In this document: positions 53,330 through 64,000 of the stretch, one piece after another
How positions within the stretch are numbered: position 1 is the first letter of the stretch
How the letters are laid out: every line of letters starts with the position of its first letter
Assembly (NCBI RefSeq): GCF_035046485.1
Contig: NC_085137.1
Coordinates: 250,207,233 to 250,271,232, forward strand
DNA: 64,000 nucleotides
Direction: 5' to 3'
From: Aedes albopictus
Taxonomy: Eukaryota; Arthropoda; Insecta; Diptera; Culicidae
Position numbers and translations under genes: made by a program
Notes under the pieces: generated by a model
Told to the model about the DNA's origin: nothing
Database searches by the model: none
The model's input: only the letters and a program-made list of their open reading frames with translations

Positions 53330-56300
53330 AAACAACAGGCATCCAACGGGAAGTCCAAGGTGCCAGGCATTCAAGGAAGTCGTAGTGAACAAATAACAGT
53401 GCAGGTAACGCAACTGAACCTGAACCACTGTGACGCAACTCAGCAACTGCTTTGTCAGGCGGTTTCTGAGTGGGGGACGGATATCGCCATCATAGCAGAT
53501 CCATACCGAGTACGCGCTGGCAACGGTAATTAGGTCGGGGATGGGTCCAGAAAAATGGTGGTGATATGGACGACGGGTAAATATCTCGTCAAGGAGTTGG
53601 TGTCTACGACCTATGAGGGCTTCGTGGTCACCAAAGTGAACAGGGTCTTCTTCTGCAGCTACTATGCGCTTCCGCGGTGGCCGATCGAGCAATTCACGCA
53701 GATGCTGGACTGTATGAGGACCGTGCTGATAGGAAGAGGGCCGGTGGTAGTAACGGATGACTTCAATGCCTGGCCGTGGAAGCCGTTTCACGAACCAGCA
53801 GGGTCAGATCCTGCTAGATACACTGGCAATGTTCACTAGATGTCGACCTGGCTAACTTCGGTACCAAGAGTAGTCGGAACGTTGCGAAGTCGATTATTGA
53901 CGTTACTTTTTGTAGTTCTGGCCTAACAAGTAGTTCCAACTGGAGAGTAGACGATAGCTAAACTCACAGCGATTAGCTGGCGTATCGATACAGTATCGAC
54001 TACAACAGCAGCAGGTAGTGGAGAGAGAAAAAGGCGGCTAGGCCAAGGCCAAGCCCTAGAGGGTGGAAGATATCATACTTCGCCCATTGGCTATTTAGGA
54101 TAGCGCTCCACCGTGAGCGAAACCTTCCTACTAGCGGTGCTCTCGTATGCGTGTGATGCGACCATACCTAGGCGAATCGACCCTAGAAATGGGAGACCAC
54201 CGGTGAACCGGCGCCGCGCTTACCTACGGGTTTGGAGGCGGTTTCAGCGAGCACGATCTGTGGAAGAGTGAAACGAACGACGGGTGGTGTTCACCGCTGC
54301 AAAAGTCGCGCTGAAGACCGAGATAAGAGCAAGAAAAGAGGCCTGCTTCAAGGAAGGGTCTCTGTCAGAGTGCCAATGCGAATCCGTGAGGTGATGCCTA
54401 CAGGATCGTGATGGGCAGCAGGACGAGAGGTGTAATGGCTCCTACAGAGAAATTGCTAGAGATGTCGGGGGTGGGGGATCATCGAGGGGATTTTTCCACG
54501 CCATGATCCTAGTCCTTGACCTTCTTTCGTAGGGCAGCCGGAGACTAGGACTGACGATGAGGAGAGGGTTACCGATGTGGAACTTGCGGGGAAAGTCGCT
54601 TACCGTAGGTAAGGCCCCAGGTTCGAACAAAGTTCCGAACCTGGCCTTAAATATAGCTATTGCAGAGGCTCCCGAGATGTTATTCAGGTCTGATATACAG
54701 AAATGCCTGGACGAGGGAATTTCCACAGAAGTTTGGAAGAGGCAGAGCCTGGTACTATTGCCAAAGGCGGGGAAACCACCCGGAGACCCATCGACATATA
54801 GACCAATATACTTGATCGACACGGCGAGGACGGTGATCGAAAAGATCATCCTCAATAGAATGTTGAGGTTTACCGAGGGTGAAAATGGTCTTTCGAGTAA
54901 CCAGTACGGCTTCCGGAAGGAGAGGTCCACCGTAGACGCTATCTTGTCGGTTAAAAAACCGCCGAGAAAGCACTCGAGCCTAAGAGGAGGGGAATTCTTT
55001 TCTGTGCGGTAGTGACTCTGGATGTTAGAAATGCGTTTAATAGCGGCAGCTGGTCTGCTAATGCCGATGCGCTCTTGCGTCTGGGGATACCGGGGTACCT
55101 GTACAAGATTCTCGGAAGTTACGTTCAGAATCGAGTACTAGTTAACGACACGGGGGTGGGTCGGAAGTGCTTTCACATAACCGCGGGACAGGTTTCATCC
55201 TGGGTCCGGTGTTATGGAATATCATGTACGACGAGGTGTTGAGGTTAGAGTACCCAGTGGGAGTGGAGATTGTCGGATTTGCCGACGACATTACGCTCGA
55301 AGTCTACGGTGAAACGATCGAGGAGGTAAAGTTGACTACCGACCACTCGATCAAGGTTGTGGAGGCGTGGATGGGTCCAGGAAACTGGAGCTAGCTCACC
55401 ACAAGACTGAAGTGACGGTTGTTAACAACCGGAAGTCAGAGCAGCAAGCGGAGATCAGTGTAGGTGAGTGCACTATCCTGTCTAAGCGCTTCGTCCAACA
55501 CTTGGGCGTGATGATCGACGATAAGCTTACCTTCGGTAGCCACGTCGATTATGCCTGTAAAAGGAGCCTCCACAGCTATTGCGGCACTGTCCCGGATGAT
55601 GTCCAATAGCTCTGTGGTGTACGCCAGTAAGCGCAAGCTTCTGGCTAGGGTTGCTACGTCCATACTTAGGTATGGCGGACCGGCATGGGGCACTGCGCTA
55701 AGTACTAAACGCTACCGACGGATGCTGGAAAGCACTTACAGGCTAATGTGCCTGAGGGTTGCGAGCGCGTACCGTACCGTGTCACACGACACTCTTTGCG
55801 GCATTACTGGTATGGTGCCTATCGGCATCCTTATCAGTGAGGACATGGAGTGCTTCAAAATGCGCGGCACAAGAGGCACACGCAGGACTGCAAGGATGGC
55901 CTCTATGGTCAAATGGCAGCGCGCGTGGGACAGTTCCACCAAAGGAAGGTGGACCCATAGGTTGATACCGAAGGTAGATAGTTGGATTGCGGGAGGACAC
56001 AACTCTGGACTATCTTGTGCAGGGGATGCGTAGGGATGAGTTTGGCTGGAATGCCGTTTCAATGGCTATCATCCACATCGTCTTGGAGCTAAAGAGGAGT
56101 CAACGGGTGGATTCGAAGTATGGCTATTTCAGATGCGGTACAAGAGGTGGTCCAGGGGTTCGGAGCCGGCTTCGTAGGTCATACCGGTGCACTGCGGTCG
56201 AAATCGACCCTTACAGCGATTAAGTGGCTGCAGAGAGAACATCCTGGTAGCGTTGCTGTCGTGGCTCGGTCTACTGGGTGAGATCCGAGCTCGCGATTGG

Positions 56301-56818
56301 AAAGGGGTCCTCGGCAAGGTCGGGCAGATGGATGGCATACGTCGGCAAGTCCTTCAGTGTTCTGGCTAATAGGGCCTTACTTGCGGGAAGGTCAAATCGC
56401 TGTGCACGTATGCATCAGTTCTGGATACTTGCTGTGCAGTTGGAAGCAGGCGTGGTGTCGACCCTGCCTGCCTTCCGAGGACAAAGGGAGTGGTAAGGAC
56501 CACTCGGGAAACTGGCTAAGCACCAGCAAGCTACCTTGGTGGACTCCCCAAAGCGAGTCATCGATGTTCGTTGTTACAGGCTACGCAGCTAACCTTGAGG
56601 TGCGCTAGCTCCACTTTGAAGCAATGCCTTCTTGGTGGTTCCGGAGAGACGAAGGGTTTGGCGACCATGGGAATGTTGTTTAGTGGGTCGTGGAAAGACT
56701 AGTCCTGGCTTTCATTTTTTTTTTTTTTGTAGAAGACGGTCCTGAATCCCAGACTACCTGGACCTTCTGTCCGGGTGTCTGCAGATTATGCCTCTCAAGA
56801 TTTAGAAGAAATAAAAAA
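53330..56818 (+). mobile_element. R1-clade non-LTR retrotransposon, decayed
   Basis: From left to right: endonuclease (53406-53840), RT (54557-55400), C-terminal region (55400-56220), 3' untranslated part, and an A-rich end near 56802-56818 (AGAAGAAATAAAAAAG). The 3' part is homologous to the minus-strand copy at 21883-22451. The 5' boundary is not sharp; no ORF1 is recognised. No target duplication was found. Confidence 0.85.
53403..56220 (+). pseudogene. R1-clade endonuclease/RT protein, multiply broken
   Basis: The endonuclease part shows TQLNLNHCDATQ, DIAIIADPYRV (Glu replaced by Asp at the usual SEPY position), FVVTKVNRVFFCSYY and DDFNAW. The RT part shows GFRKERSTVDAI, TLDVRNAFNSGSW (motif A) and GFADDITLEVYG (catalytic FADD). 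The C-terminal region shows HLGVMIDDKLTFGSHVDYAC and RVASAYRTVSHDTL, then breaks off shortly after HRLIPKVDSWI, missing the zinc-knuckle segment that the copies near 23.7 and 24.4 kb keep. Stops and frameshifts occur throughout, including near 53531, 53839, 55010 and 55390. It is clearly inactive. Confidence 0.85.
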
Positions 56819-56819
56819 G

Positions 56820-57210
56820 CTGAATAGGTCTCAGGGGCAATTCAGGGCGCTGCGGGAGATTTTAAGGGGTTTCAAGGGGCACCTGCAGGTCTTAAGTAGG
56901 AGCGTTTCAGAGAGTCTCAGGGGCCGTTTTCGGGGTCTGGGTGGGTATCTGGTAGTCTTGGGAAAGTTTCAGAGGGTCTCAGGGAGTATCTGGAGCCAGG
57001 GGGTTTAGGGAGCGTTTCAGGGAATCTCTGTGGCGAAACGCTTTTGAAATCCCCGCAATACCTATAATATACTGAACACCCTTAAATTTCTGAGCTCCTC
57101 CAGAGGATCCCTTAAAACTCCAAGGCGTTTTAGGGGCACTTACCAAAATGCTTTTAAATGCCCTTGAAACCTCTATAGATACATTAAAACGCCTTTAAAA
57201 TCCCTTCGTC
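56820..57210. repeat. G-rich degenerate array (TTTCAGGG type)
   Basis: GGTCTCAGGGGC, GTTTCAGAGGGTCTC and TTAAAACGCC words recur with no fixed period. Same class as 16590-17400. The frame 56775-57008 is a by-product. Confidence 0.6.
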
Positions 57211-57217
57211 TTCGAAA

Positions 57218-57619
57218 CAGTGAAGAGAATTGTCAGACAAAAGAGGCGCAAAACAAGCAACGAAGAAGACGCGGCGATTACTCTTTATCCCAACTGGTAA
57301 CTGGTAATTTTTGTTGCAGACAAAACGGAACCTGAATTTGTTGCGTACTTTTCAACTCGTGAATAATCAATTATTACCAATCCAAAATCGAAACTTTTTG
57401 ATGATACATCTTCAGCAGCATTGCAGTGCTAACCGACTAGAAGTTACCGATCGAAAATCACAATGTAAGCCTTAAAAATCTTCAAACTCGTGGTGCACGA
57501 TCTTTGTCCTATTCTGTTCAAGTTGGGACAATCTTTGTCGCATTGGGTAGAATGTCGCAACAAATTCAGGTTGCGACATTGTCGTTATTGTTGCGCGATG
57601 GTTGAATTTTAATTCACTG
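57218..57619. mobile_element. CAGTG-ended MITE, 402 bp, uninterrupted copy
   Basis: CAGTGAAGAGAATT at the left and AATTTTAATTCACTG at the right are imperfect inverted ends. It is the intact relative of the split copy at 33773-37625. The flanks CTTCGAAA and CTTGAAAC are only similar, so an 8-bp hAT-type duplication is possible but not proven. Confidence 0.7.
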
Positions 57620-60600
57620 CTTGAAACCTTTGTCTTATGGGACTTCCAGTAGGTTAAAACTTATCCAGGGAATTCTGTAGAAAATTTCCAATATATCGCT
57701 TTTAGATTATAGCAAATCGCACAGTTTTACAATTTCACCAGGAGTGGTTGCAAAGATCTTGTTAGGAATTCCTTCTCATTCCTCCAAATACAGTGCTTGT
57801 CCCGTTTCTCTTCTAAAGAACCTTTTACATCGATTTCCCCTATATATGGGGCACCCGAAAACGAGCGGAACCGAAACTGAAAAGAAAAGCTATTCTTCCC
57901 GCGATGAGAAGAAGGGGGCCACGAGCGACATCAACTGCGATGACGAGGACGACGATTATGGATGACTGGGCAGGAAAAGCGAGCAAGGTTTTTCGCCCAG
58001 AGGAGACTCCAACCGGTCGGTCCTTCACCGACTGGTCTTCGATTTGTAAACGATATTGCTCTCCATAAATTGTTTTTCCTCGTTGGAAATCAATTGTTCA
58101 TACAGCTGGAAGTAAGTAAATTGCCTTGCCTTGCCCCATTCTCTTGGCGACCGGTCGATTGACGGAGAATCCACGACACGAGAGGCAAGCGAAGGACTAT
58201 GATTGCTGCTGCAGTCGAGTCGGAACGCGGCACCGGAAATCGAAGTCGTTCTCCTCAGACGACGATAAATGTGAACGGTGAATGGTTGACTTACACTAAA
58301 CTTTTGATTATTTGCTGATAACTTTCCTGTTATAAATCAGATGTCGGGGAGTGGGGAGCGTGAGTTTCGCATTTGGGCGTCGTCGTCGTGCTCGAGGGCT
58401 ATAATATCCGGAATTTTACGAGTACATACTCTAACTGCTGTAGCAGGGTGTATTGCGTGGGTGGAGTTTTTGTTAGGGTGATTAGGAATAGGCTAGGACC
58501 TCCGGACAGGTGAAATATATCGTCGGAGCACGTTTTTTTCGTATGCTGGTCTAAAAATATAAGATGTTCTTTGAATTAATGCAGACATAATTTGTCAATT
58601 GCGTAGATGGGGGAGAATCGACTGTATTCTGTGCAACTCGGATTTTGACGGCTACGCAGTTTTGTAAAATCAAAACGAGTTGTTATCTAACCCGACGTTT
58701 TTGTGTCAATTGCCTGCACAAAGTTTACCTTTCCTGTTTCCAGCGATCCTGTTCGGGAACAAGACTTGGGCTATAATCGAGAAGAGTCGAATTTTGCGGC
58801 GTGTAAATGGCTCAAGAAACGAAGAGCGCGGGGTATAGTTTTCAGCGGTGTTGGACTTCAGCAAATAACACAGCAGGATGAAATGAATAAATAACAGAAA
58901 AAGAACGAAATGATACGATTCATCTCTTTCATGATTATGAAATAGTTGAATGATAAAAAACACGGACACGCTCAATGCTTCCAGTGAGCCCCAGCCGAAA
59001 ACTTTTCCTGACAGCTGCGGCGGGAATCGAACTCGGGCTCGTCAGTACGATGCGGCTAAGAGCATGGTGACACAAGGTCGCACGACCACGAACGGTACAT
59101 ATATGTACTCCACAAAATGCTTCTGGCTTAAATTCGTGCGATGGCTTTTTCGCACTCAAATCTATCTTCAACTCTATCCACACCATTCACTGAATAATTT
59201 ATGTCACACCTACTGAGCATTCACAAAAGCAGCAAATTTCGGCAGTCATTCAACCGTCTACATGACTCACATCGCAAGCCCTTTCAAATATTGATAACTT
59301 TTATAGCCGAATATCGTTGGCTCAAAGAATACCATTAATCGACACTGCACCATCATCGAAGCGAACCCCTCCGGGAAAAAAAATGCCCTAACAGGAGGAA
59401 CTCCATTCCCCCCGAAACAGACTTCCTCATACATTTTGTAACAGAGTGAGTTTCCCTCCTTCCGTCATTTTATGGCCGCCGCACTTTGCATTTCCCTCCA
59501 ACGACCCTCGCGTCTCCTACCTTGAACAGGTAGTAACGTAAGGTGAAAGCAATGAGGTCCCCCCGTCACAAGTACCCACATCCAATCCACCCACGCCCGA
59601 CAAAACGCCCAGCTATATTACGGCAATATTTTAGCCGCGCACTTCGTGTTCGCCCCCACTCAAGCCTTCCGACTGGGACTCTGCTACGCGACGCGCCCCT
59701 TTCGGAAAAGCCTTTGGAATTTTTTATGGCCCCTCATTTCTCATACACGATACGGACACGGGACGGGTCGGGACGCTGGATCCAATCGTCCTTGCTCGCC
59801 GACCGGTCGAAAAATGTATGACGGTCCCACCACTACATCGGATCGGAGGAAGGTAAGGATTTTCAGCAGCAAAGTTATGAACCAGAACGTGCCCAAAAAC
59901 TAGCTTCTGGATGGTTTCGTGTTCCGGACTCCGGGCAGGTGAGTGTGTTTGTGAGTGAAAGAAGATGGAAGCACCACCGCGCCACGACTCGGCCCCAGAG
60001 GATCACTGAATGGCTCAAGTGCTGGCAGGGTCGATGAATGGGCGTGTGTAAAAAAAGATGAAAAATGGGCTTTCTTTGGCGCACTTTAGTAAGGTGCTCT
60101 TTTGAAAGCTTTTATTTTAAGCTTTTTCTGCGCTGGTTTGAAAACGAACAGGATTGTAAGGGTGTAATATTTTACACCTTACGTGGTTCTGAATAAGGCA
60201 ACTCGTTACACTAACCTTTTCAAGGGATGATTCGATTAAAGTAGCGTGCTGCTGCTCCCTCATGGTTTATCTCTTCAACATTAAAGAAAGGAAAAAAATC
60301 ACTAAAAACTCTGCTAAGCAAAAGACCAGCTATCCTCATTACTCAGCAATCAGAAAAATTCACAAAAGTTCCATCCAGCACGCAAACGAGCAGCGCAGCG
60401 GCCTTCCAACTTTTACTTCATATAATCGATGATGGCAGCTTTTACTCTTGCTGATGGGGAGGCTTTATGACAGCGCAGGTATCACGATGACAGGGAGCAT
60501 ATTTCGTGATGAAAGTTGTTCCCTTGAATTCATTAAAAATTGTTTGCAACAATAATGATTACTTTGGAACTTTGACCTGGTAGCAGTGCTTCAACAAGTA

Positions 60601-60859
60601 TGTCAACTTGCTGGTCTAGTTGCTGGTGGCGCTTTTGTTCGCGGAGAAATCTTTGTATATCTTATTAAACTAAAAATGTTCGCTCATATGAAAGATTTTA
60701 TTTCTGTAAACATTTGCTTACTCCATAACATCTGTGTCCAGTCCTTACATCTGAGCCAAAGTTGAGATATAGTTTTGAAAGACGTACTTATGGTGACGCT
60801 AATCAAGTTGACTTTCTATTCCGCTATTACAAGTTATGTTCTTTGGCTTAGTTGTTGAA
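57620..60859. other. Long single-copy noncoding stretch
   Basis: Balanced composition, no RT motifs and no MITE ends. The frame 57744-57965 ends in an acidic run (DDEDDDYG) but lacks splice or start support. 59380-59900 is C-rich. It also holds the tRNA-like segment at 59011-59072. A large intron or intergenic region is likely; I cannot point to a promoter or an exon. Confidence 0.35.
59011..59072 (-). other. tRNA-like segment
   Basis: The minus strand reads CATGCTCTTAGCCGCATCGT and CCGAGTTCGATTCCCGCCGC, a good B box with flanking GC pairs. The 5' half does not form a D-arm with an A box. Likely a SINE or tRNA remnant. Confidence 0.45.
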
Positions 60860-60926
60860 AGTGCCGGACTAGCGATACGGAGTAGTTGGTTCGATTCGCA
60901 GCAGAACCAAAGTGTATTTTTTTTTT
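60860..60926 (+). other. tRNA-3'-half-like segment with T-run
   Basis: GCCGGACTAGCGATACGGAG then GGTTCGATTCGCAGCAG (B box) and a T9-10 run at about 60917-60926, the layout of a pol III 3' end. Related to 47757-47821. Confidence 0.45.
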
Positions 60927-61009
60927 GACAAATTTATCTATCAGTTTGTCAAATAAACGCATTTTCTATCTTTAAATGCTTCAAATTTTACGTCTACGTC
61001 CACAATGGG

Positions 61010-61860
61010 ATTTGAAAGCTTTGATGAAGATTTTTCTACAATCTCCCTGACTTATAAGAGGGATTACTCCAGATACCTGAATAAAGTTCTATCAGAATCC
61101 CGAGCAAAAATCCCCCAGAATTAAAAGAGATATTCCTTCGGAGTCTTCTTCTTCTTTCTATTATTCTTCTTTTTCTTCTTCTTTCTTCTACTTGTTGGCG
61201 TAACATCAAGCCTGCTTGACAAAGCCTGCTTCTGCTGTATTCTTTTCGCACTTCCACAGATATTAACTGAGAGTTTTCTTTGCCAATGACCGTTTTGTAT
61301 GTGTCTATTGTGTAGCAGGCACGAATACACTCTATGGTCAAGGAAATTATGCCCGAAGAAGTTCATGGACCGACCGGGAATCGAACCCGTCGCTCTCAGC
61401 ACGCCTTTACAGCTCTATAGGAACCCTAATCTTGGGAAGAATTCTCCCAGTAGTTCTCCAGTAACAGAAAATTGAAATGGGATTCCCGAGTATCCCGAAA
61501 GAAATCCCTTAAATTATGAAAGACATTTCTCCAGGTTCCGGATATGAATTCCCCCTGTCTCAGAATCTTCAAAGAAATTCTCACAGAATTCTGGGATAAA
61601 TTCCTTCGGAAGGGAAGGTAGCCCCTGGCATTATCCCAGCGTCATGAGATGAACTTCCTAGAATCCTGACAGAAAAAAATCAACAGTCCTGAAAAAGATT
61701 ATTCCAGAACCTTGAATAAAATCTCTGATAAATCTTAGGAGGGATCGAAAATAAATCCTGAGAGAGATGCTCACAGAATTCTGAGATAAATTCATCCAAA
61801 GTTCTGGGAGGGATTCTCGTATAACGGGATTTCCTCAGACTCCTAGGACAAGTTACCATA
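61010..61860. repeat. Degenerate GGAATTCTGAG-type array with SINE insertion
   Basis: AGATTTTTCTACAATCTCCC-like and AGAATTCTGGGATAAATTCC-like words recur at 61010-61140 and 61411-61860, interrupted by a SINE. Confidence 0.6.
61141..61410 (-). mobile_element. Diverged Feilai-type SINE
   Basis: The minus strand has a B box (GGGTTCGATTCCCGGTCGG), the shared body (AACTCTCAGTTAATATCTGTG and others) and a long GAAGAAGAA tail (61146-61192 as TTC repeats). A-box end degraded. Confidence 0.8.
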
Positions 61861-62029
61861 GATTTCTTCATCTTCTTCTTCTTTATGGCTCTACGTTCCC
61901 ACAGGAACTTGGCCTGCCTCACTTCAACATAGTGTGCATTGAGCACTTTCACAGTTATTGATTAAAGGGCTTTCTTTGCCTACCATTGCATGAATTTGTA
62001 TATTGTGAGGCAAACACAATGATACATTA

Positions 62030-63416
62030 GGGTAATTCGCTAATTGTTGAACACTACCCAAATGTTGAACAGTTTCTGAATATTTTATTATAAACCTTAC
62101 TTAAGTAATTTTCATCCAACGTATACTTATGATGTAGATGCATATACATGTGGGTAACGATATTGCTCTAATTAAATAACAAAATTATACATATTTTACG
62201 TCAAAAAAAGTTATTGAAAATTTTGTACCGCTGATGACACGAAAACTGCACAATTCTTAGAATTAATTTTAAGAAATTGCTGTTACGAAATAAGCTTTGC
62301 GGGCAAATCGACCACAAATATCAAAGGCACACCATATTTACAAGACATGGAAGGATGTCATTAACAGTTTACCATTGTTTAAAATCACATTTTCGTTGTA
62401 ATTTAATTTGGAAAAATATGTTTCTTATCACACTATCATTATGCATCCATGATCCAATTGTTGAACACTGCCATAACCTACGATGTTAGGACCATGACTG
62501 CCAGAATTTTTTTCCACTTTACCTAACCGTGCATTGCATGGGGTTTCAAGGGCGTTCCAGGGATGTTCTAGGGGTGTTCCAGTGGGATTCAGAAAGATTC
62601 CAGTGGTTTTCAATGAGTTTCAAGGGCGTTCCAGAGGTTTTCAAGAGGAATTCAGAGTGTTAAGGGGGTCCCAGGAATATTTCAAGGCGTTCCAGGAGGC
62701 TCAGGAGCAACCCACGAGTTTTCAAGGGATTTCAGGGTCGTTCCATGTGTGTTCCTAGGGGTTGAGTGGGTCCCATGGGTTTCCAGGAGAGTTTCAGGGG
62801 CTTTTAAAGGCAAATCTTTTCAGCCATTTTTGCATCTAGTCATGTTTAAAACGATTTCAGTTCACTAGAGCTCTCTTCAAATGTGCGATTCCTTGTCATT
62901 TAAATGAATTGTCACTAGCTCGGAATAGCTGGGAACAAAACACGAAAAACCCGGAAAAAAGTCCGCCAGAGTGAAAAAATGTCGGATGTCGGATCAAAGT
63001 CGGGTCAAATTTTATCAAATGTTGGACCACTGTTGGACCCACATCGGGTAACTATCGTGTCTATATTGGGTTTGGTGGCCAAAATAAAAATAGGTGAATG
63101 ATAGGTTGATGTCGGGTTATACGTCATCAATTACGAACAAAGCTTCAACCGTTCAACAATTGGCGAGAACCGTCCAACATTAGGATGAGCTAGCTTAAGG
63201 AAGCGTTCAACATTTGGGTTACAGACTTCCCATACAAATGTTCTATTTTCTCTTAGAAAATGGAATTTAAGAGAATACAAATTCAATGGGCAGTATAAGG
63301 GATAAGTAGATCTAGACGTTCACTGGATATTTTTCAACTAAAGTGGAATTATGCACGCAAAAACAAACGAAAACCAAAATGCCAGTACTAACCGTTCAAC
63401 AATTGGCGAATTACCC
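62030..63416. mobile_element. TA-flanked element with GGGTAATTCGC ends, 1387 bp
   Basis: The ends GGGTAATTCGCTAATTGTTG and (complement) GGGTAATTCGCCAATTGTTG are inverted, with TA at 62028-62029 and 63417-63418; the split SINE confirms that one TA was duplicated. Tc1/mariner-type integration is inferred. The interior includes a G-rich array (62535-62820) and internal copies of the AACAATTGGCGA word near 63152. No transposase frame. Confidence 0.85.
62535..62820. repeat. G-rich degenerate array (TTCCAGGGG type)
   Basis: GGCGTTCCAGGG, GGGTTTCAAGGG and GGTTTCCAGG words recur; same class as 16590-17400 and 56820-57210. It lies wholly inside the TA-flanked element. Confidence 0.6.
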
Positions 63417-63520
63417 TATGCCTAGGGAGTGAAAGAAAATTTTCCCGACTGGAACACAATCGAACCCGCCGTCTCCGGATTGGCGATCCATAGCCTTAAC
63501 CACTAGGCTAACTGGAGACT

Positions 63521-64000
63521 AAGTTTGGATATGGAGTATTGATAGATATTATCTATGAATTGTGAAAATTATTACTCCAGAACCATGCGGGTTTTCTCAG
63601 AATATTGGACCCGATTTTCTTAGAATCCTAAACTGGAGTTTTCAAAAATCCTGAGAGAAACCTCCCATAATCCGGAGAGGGACTCCGTAGAAACATGAGA
63701 GGAAAACCCCAGAGTCATGAAAAGGATGCCTTCACAATACTGGAAAGAAGTCTCCCATGATGAATGGGGTCCTCCAATAAGCTTTAGAGGTATGGGAATC
63801 TCGGTTAATTCGGGGATAATTCTGGGAAATTCGGTTATTTAATTTATTTTTTTTTTTCAGCAATTTCCATGGGATTTTTGTGTGAAATTAACAATAATAA
63901 TTCTTGTCTTGTACCGACTTTTTGAACCCTCTAAGCAGAATACCCTCTTCGAATGAGTGTAATCAGTTTCGTACCTTTTAATTCCGCACTAATTCTTAAT
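63521..64000. repeat. Degenerate array and AT-rich tail
   Basis: GGAATTC/GAATCC words to about 63840 (AGAATCCTAAACTGGAG, AGGGACTCCG), then AT-rich sequence with a T run (63847-63859). No gene at the right edge. Confidence 0.5.

Larger units (their letters stand above)
61868..63520 (-). mobile_element. tRNA-headed SINE split by a TA-flanked element
   Basis: Head on the minus strand at 63520-63430: CTCCAGTTAGCCTAGTGGTT (A-box region) and GCGGGTTCGATTG (B box). Body and (GAA)n tail lie at 62029-61868. Joining across the insertion gives GATACATTATGCCTAGGG, matching GATACTCTATGCCCAAGG in the other SINEs. The head differs from that of the 13490/32464 subfamily but matches 42571-42646. Confidence 0.8.

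Noticed and set aside
57744..57965. Small acidic-tailed ORF
   Set aside because: The acidic run comes from GAC/GAG repeats; no start context, splice signals or partner exon.
1..64000. Endogenous viral elements or bacterial transfer
   Set aside because: I looked for viral polymerase, nucleoprotein and glycoprotein-like frames and for operon-like gene clusters; all RT motifs belong to non-LTR retrotransposons and nothing else was found.

Overview
This window looks like repeat-rich chromosomal DNA of an Aedes-type (culicine) mosquito. The evidence is tRNA-headed SINEs of the Feilai type with (GAA)n or (GA)n tails, R1-, RTE- and LOA/Loner-like non-LTR retrotransposons, many short inverted-repeat DNA elements (MITEs), long purine/pyrimidine-biased degenerate arrays built on a GGAATTCCTG-like motif, and AT-rich single-copy stretches with insect-style splice signals. 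There is no bacterial-type operon, CRISPR array, rRNA or convincing functional tRNA gene. I looked for virus-derived ORFs and saw none.

Layout: 1-3295 is a broken LOA/Loner-like retrotransposon (minus strand, running off the left edge). 3.3-5.7 kb holds an interspersed repeat, a degenerate array containing a small retroposed insertion with a 21-bp target duplication, and one end of a MITE. 5.7-7.4 kb looks single copy. 7.37-8.31 kb is a 941-bp palindromic TA-flanked element. 8.6-9.6 kb holds the only good candidate host coding exon (9082-9210, plus), with a hAT-like MITE 34 bp after its donor site. 10.5-16.3 kb is a large nested inverted repeat enclosing several MITEs, a SINE and a decayed spliced ORF with a CxxC motif. 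18.6-19.7 kb is a non-autonomous hAT element. 21.9-25.9 kb is an R1-type retrotransposon (minus) split by a second R1-type copy (plus), itself split by a MITE. 27.7-28.6 kb is a MITE containing two further MITEs. 29.7-33.5 kb holds two decayed RTE-like copies. 33.87-37.31 kb is an RTE-type retrotransposon with one uninterrupted 1,040-codon frame, inserted inside a CAGTG-ended MITE. 37.84-40.08 kb is a TTAA-flanked piggyBac-like element carrying two tandem arrays. 40.5-43.1 kb is a ~145-150-bp tandem array. 45.10-50.64 kb is a 5.5-kb hAT-like element made mostly of degenerate arrays. 53.3-56.8 kb is a decayed R1 copy (plus). 57.6-60.9 kb is mostly single copy, and 61-64 kb holds arrays and a SINE split by a TA-flanked element.

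Almost every open frame is a retrotransposon remnant. The elements do not form a pathway; they form a record of insertions that can be ordered by nesting, and in several cases the interrupted reading frame or SINE shows exactly what the empty site was. The most notable points are the candidate exon, the intact RTE frame, a MITE family with CCC-type ends and arbitrary 2-bp target duplications, a second MITE family with 4-bp duplications, a satellite-bearing piggyBac-like element, and the nested palindrome with its captured ORF. The single-copy stretches are most simply read as intron or intergenic DNA of a gene transcribed on the plus strand. Family names were assigned from remembered motifs, not from a database search.
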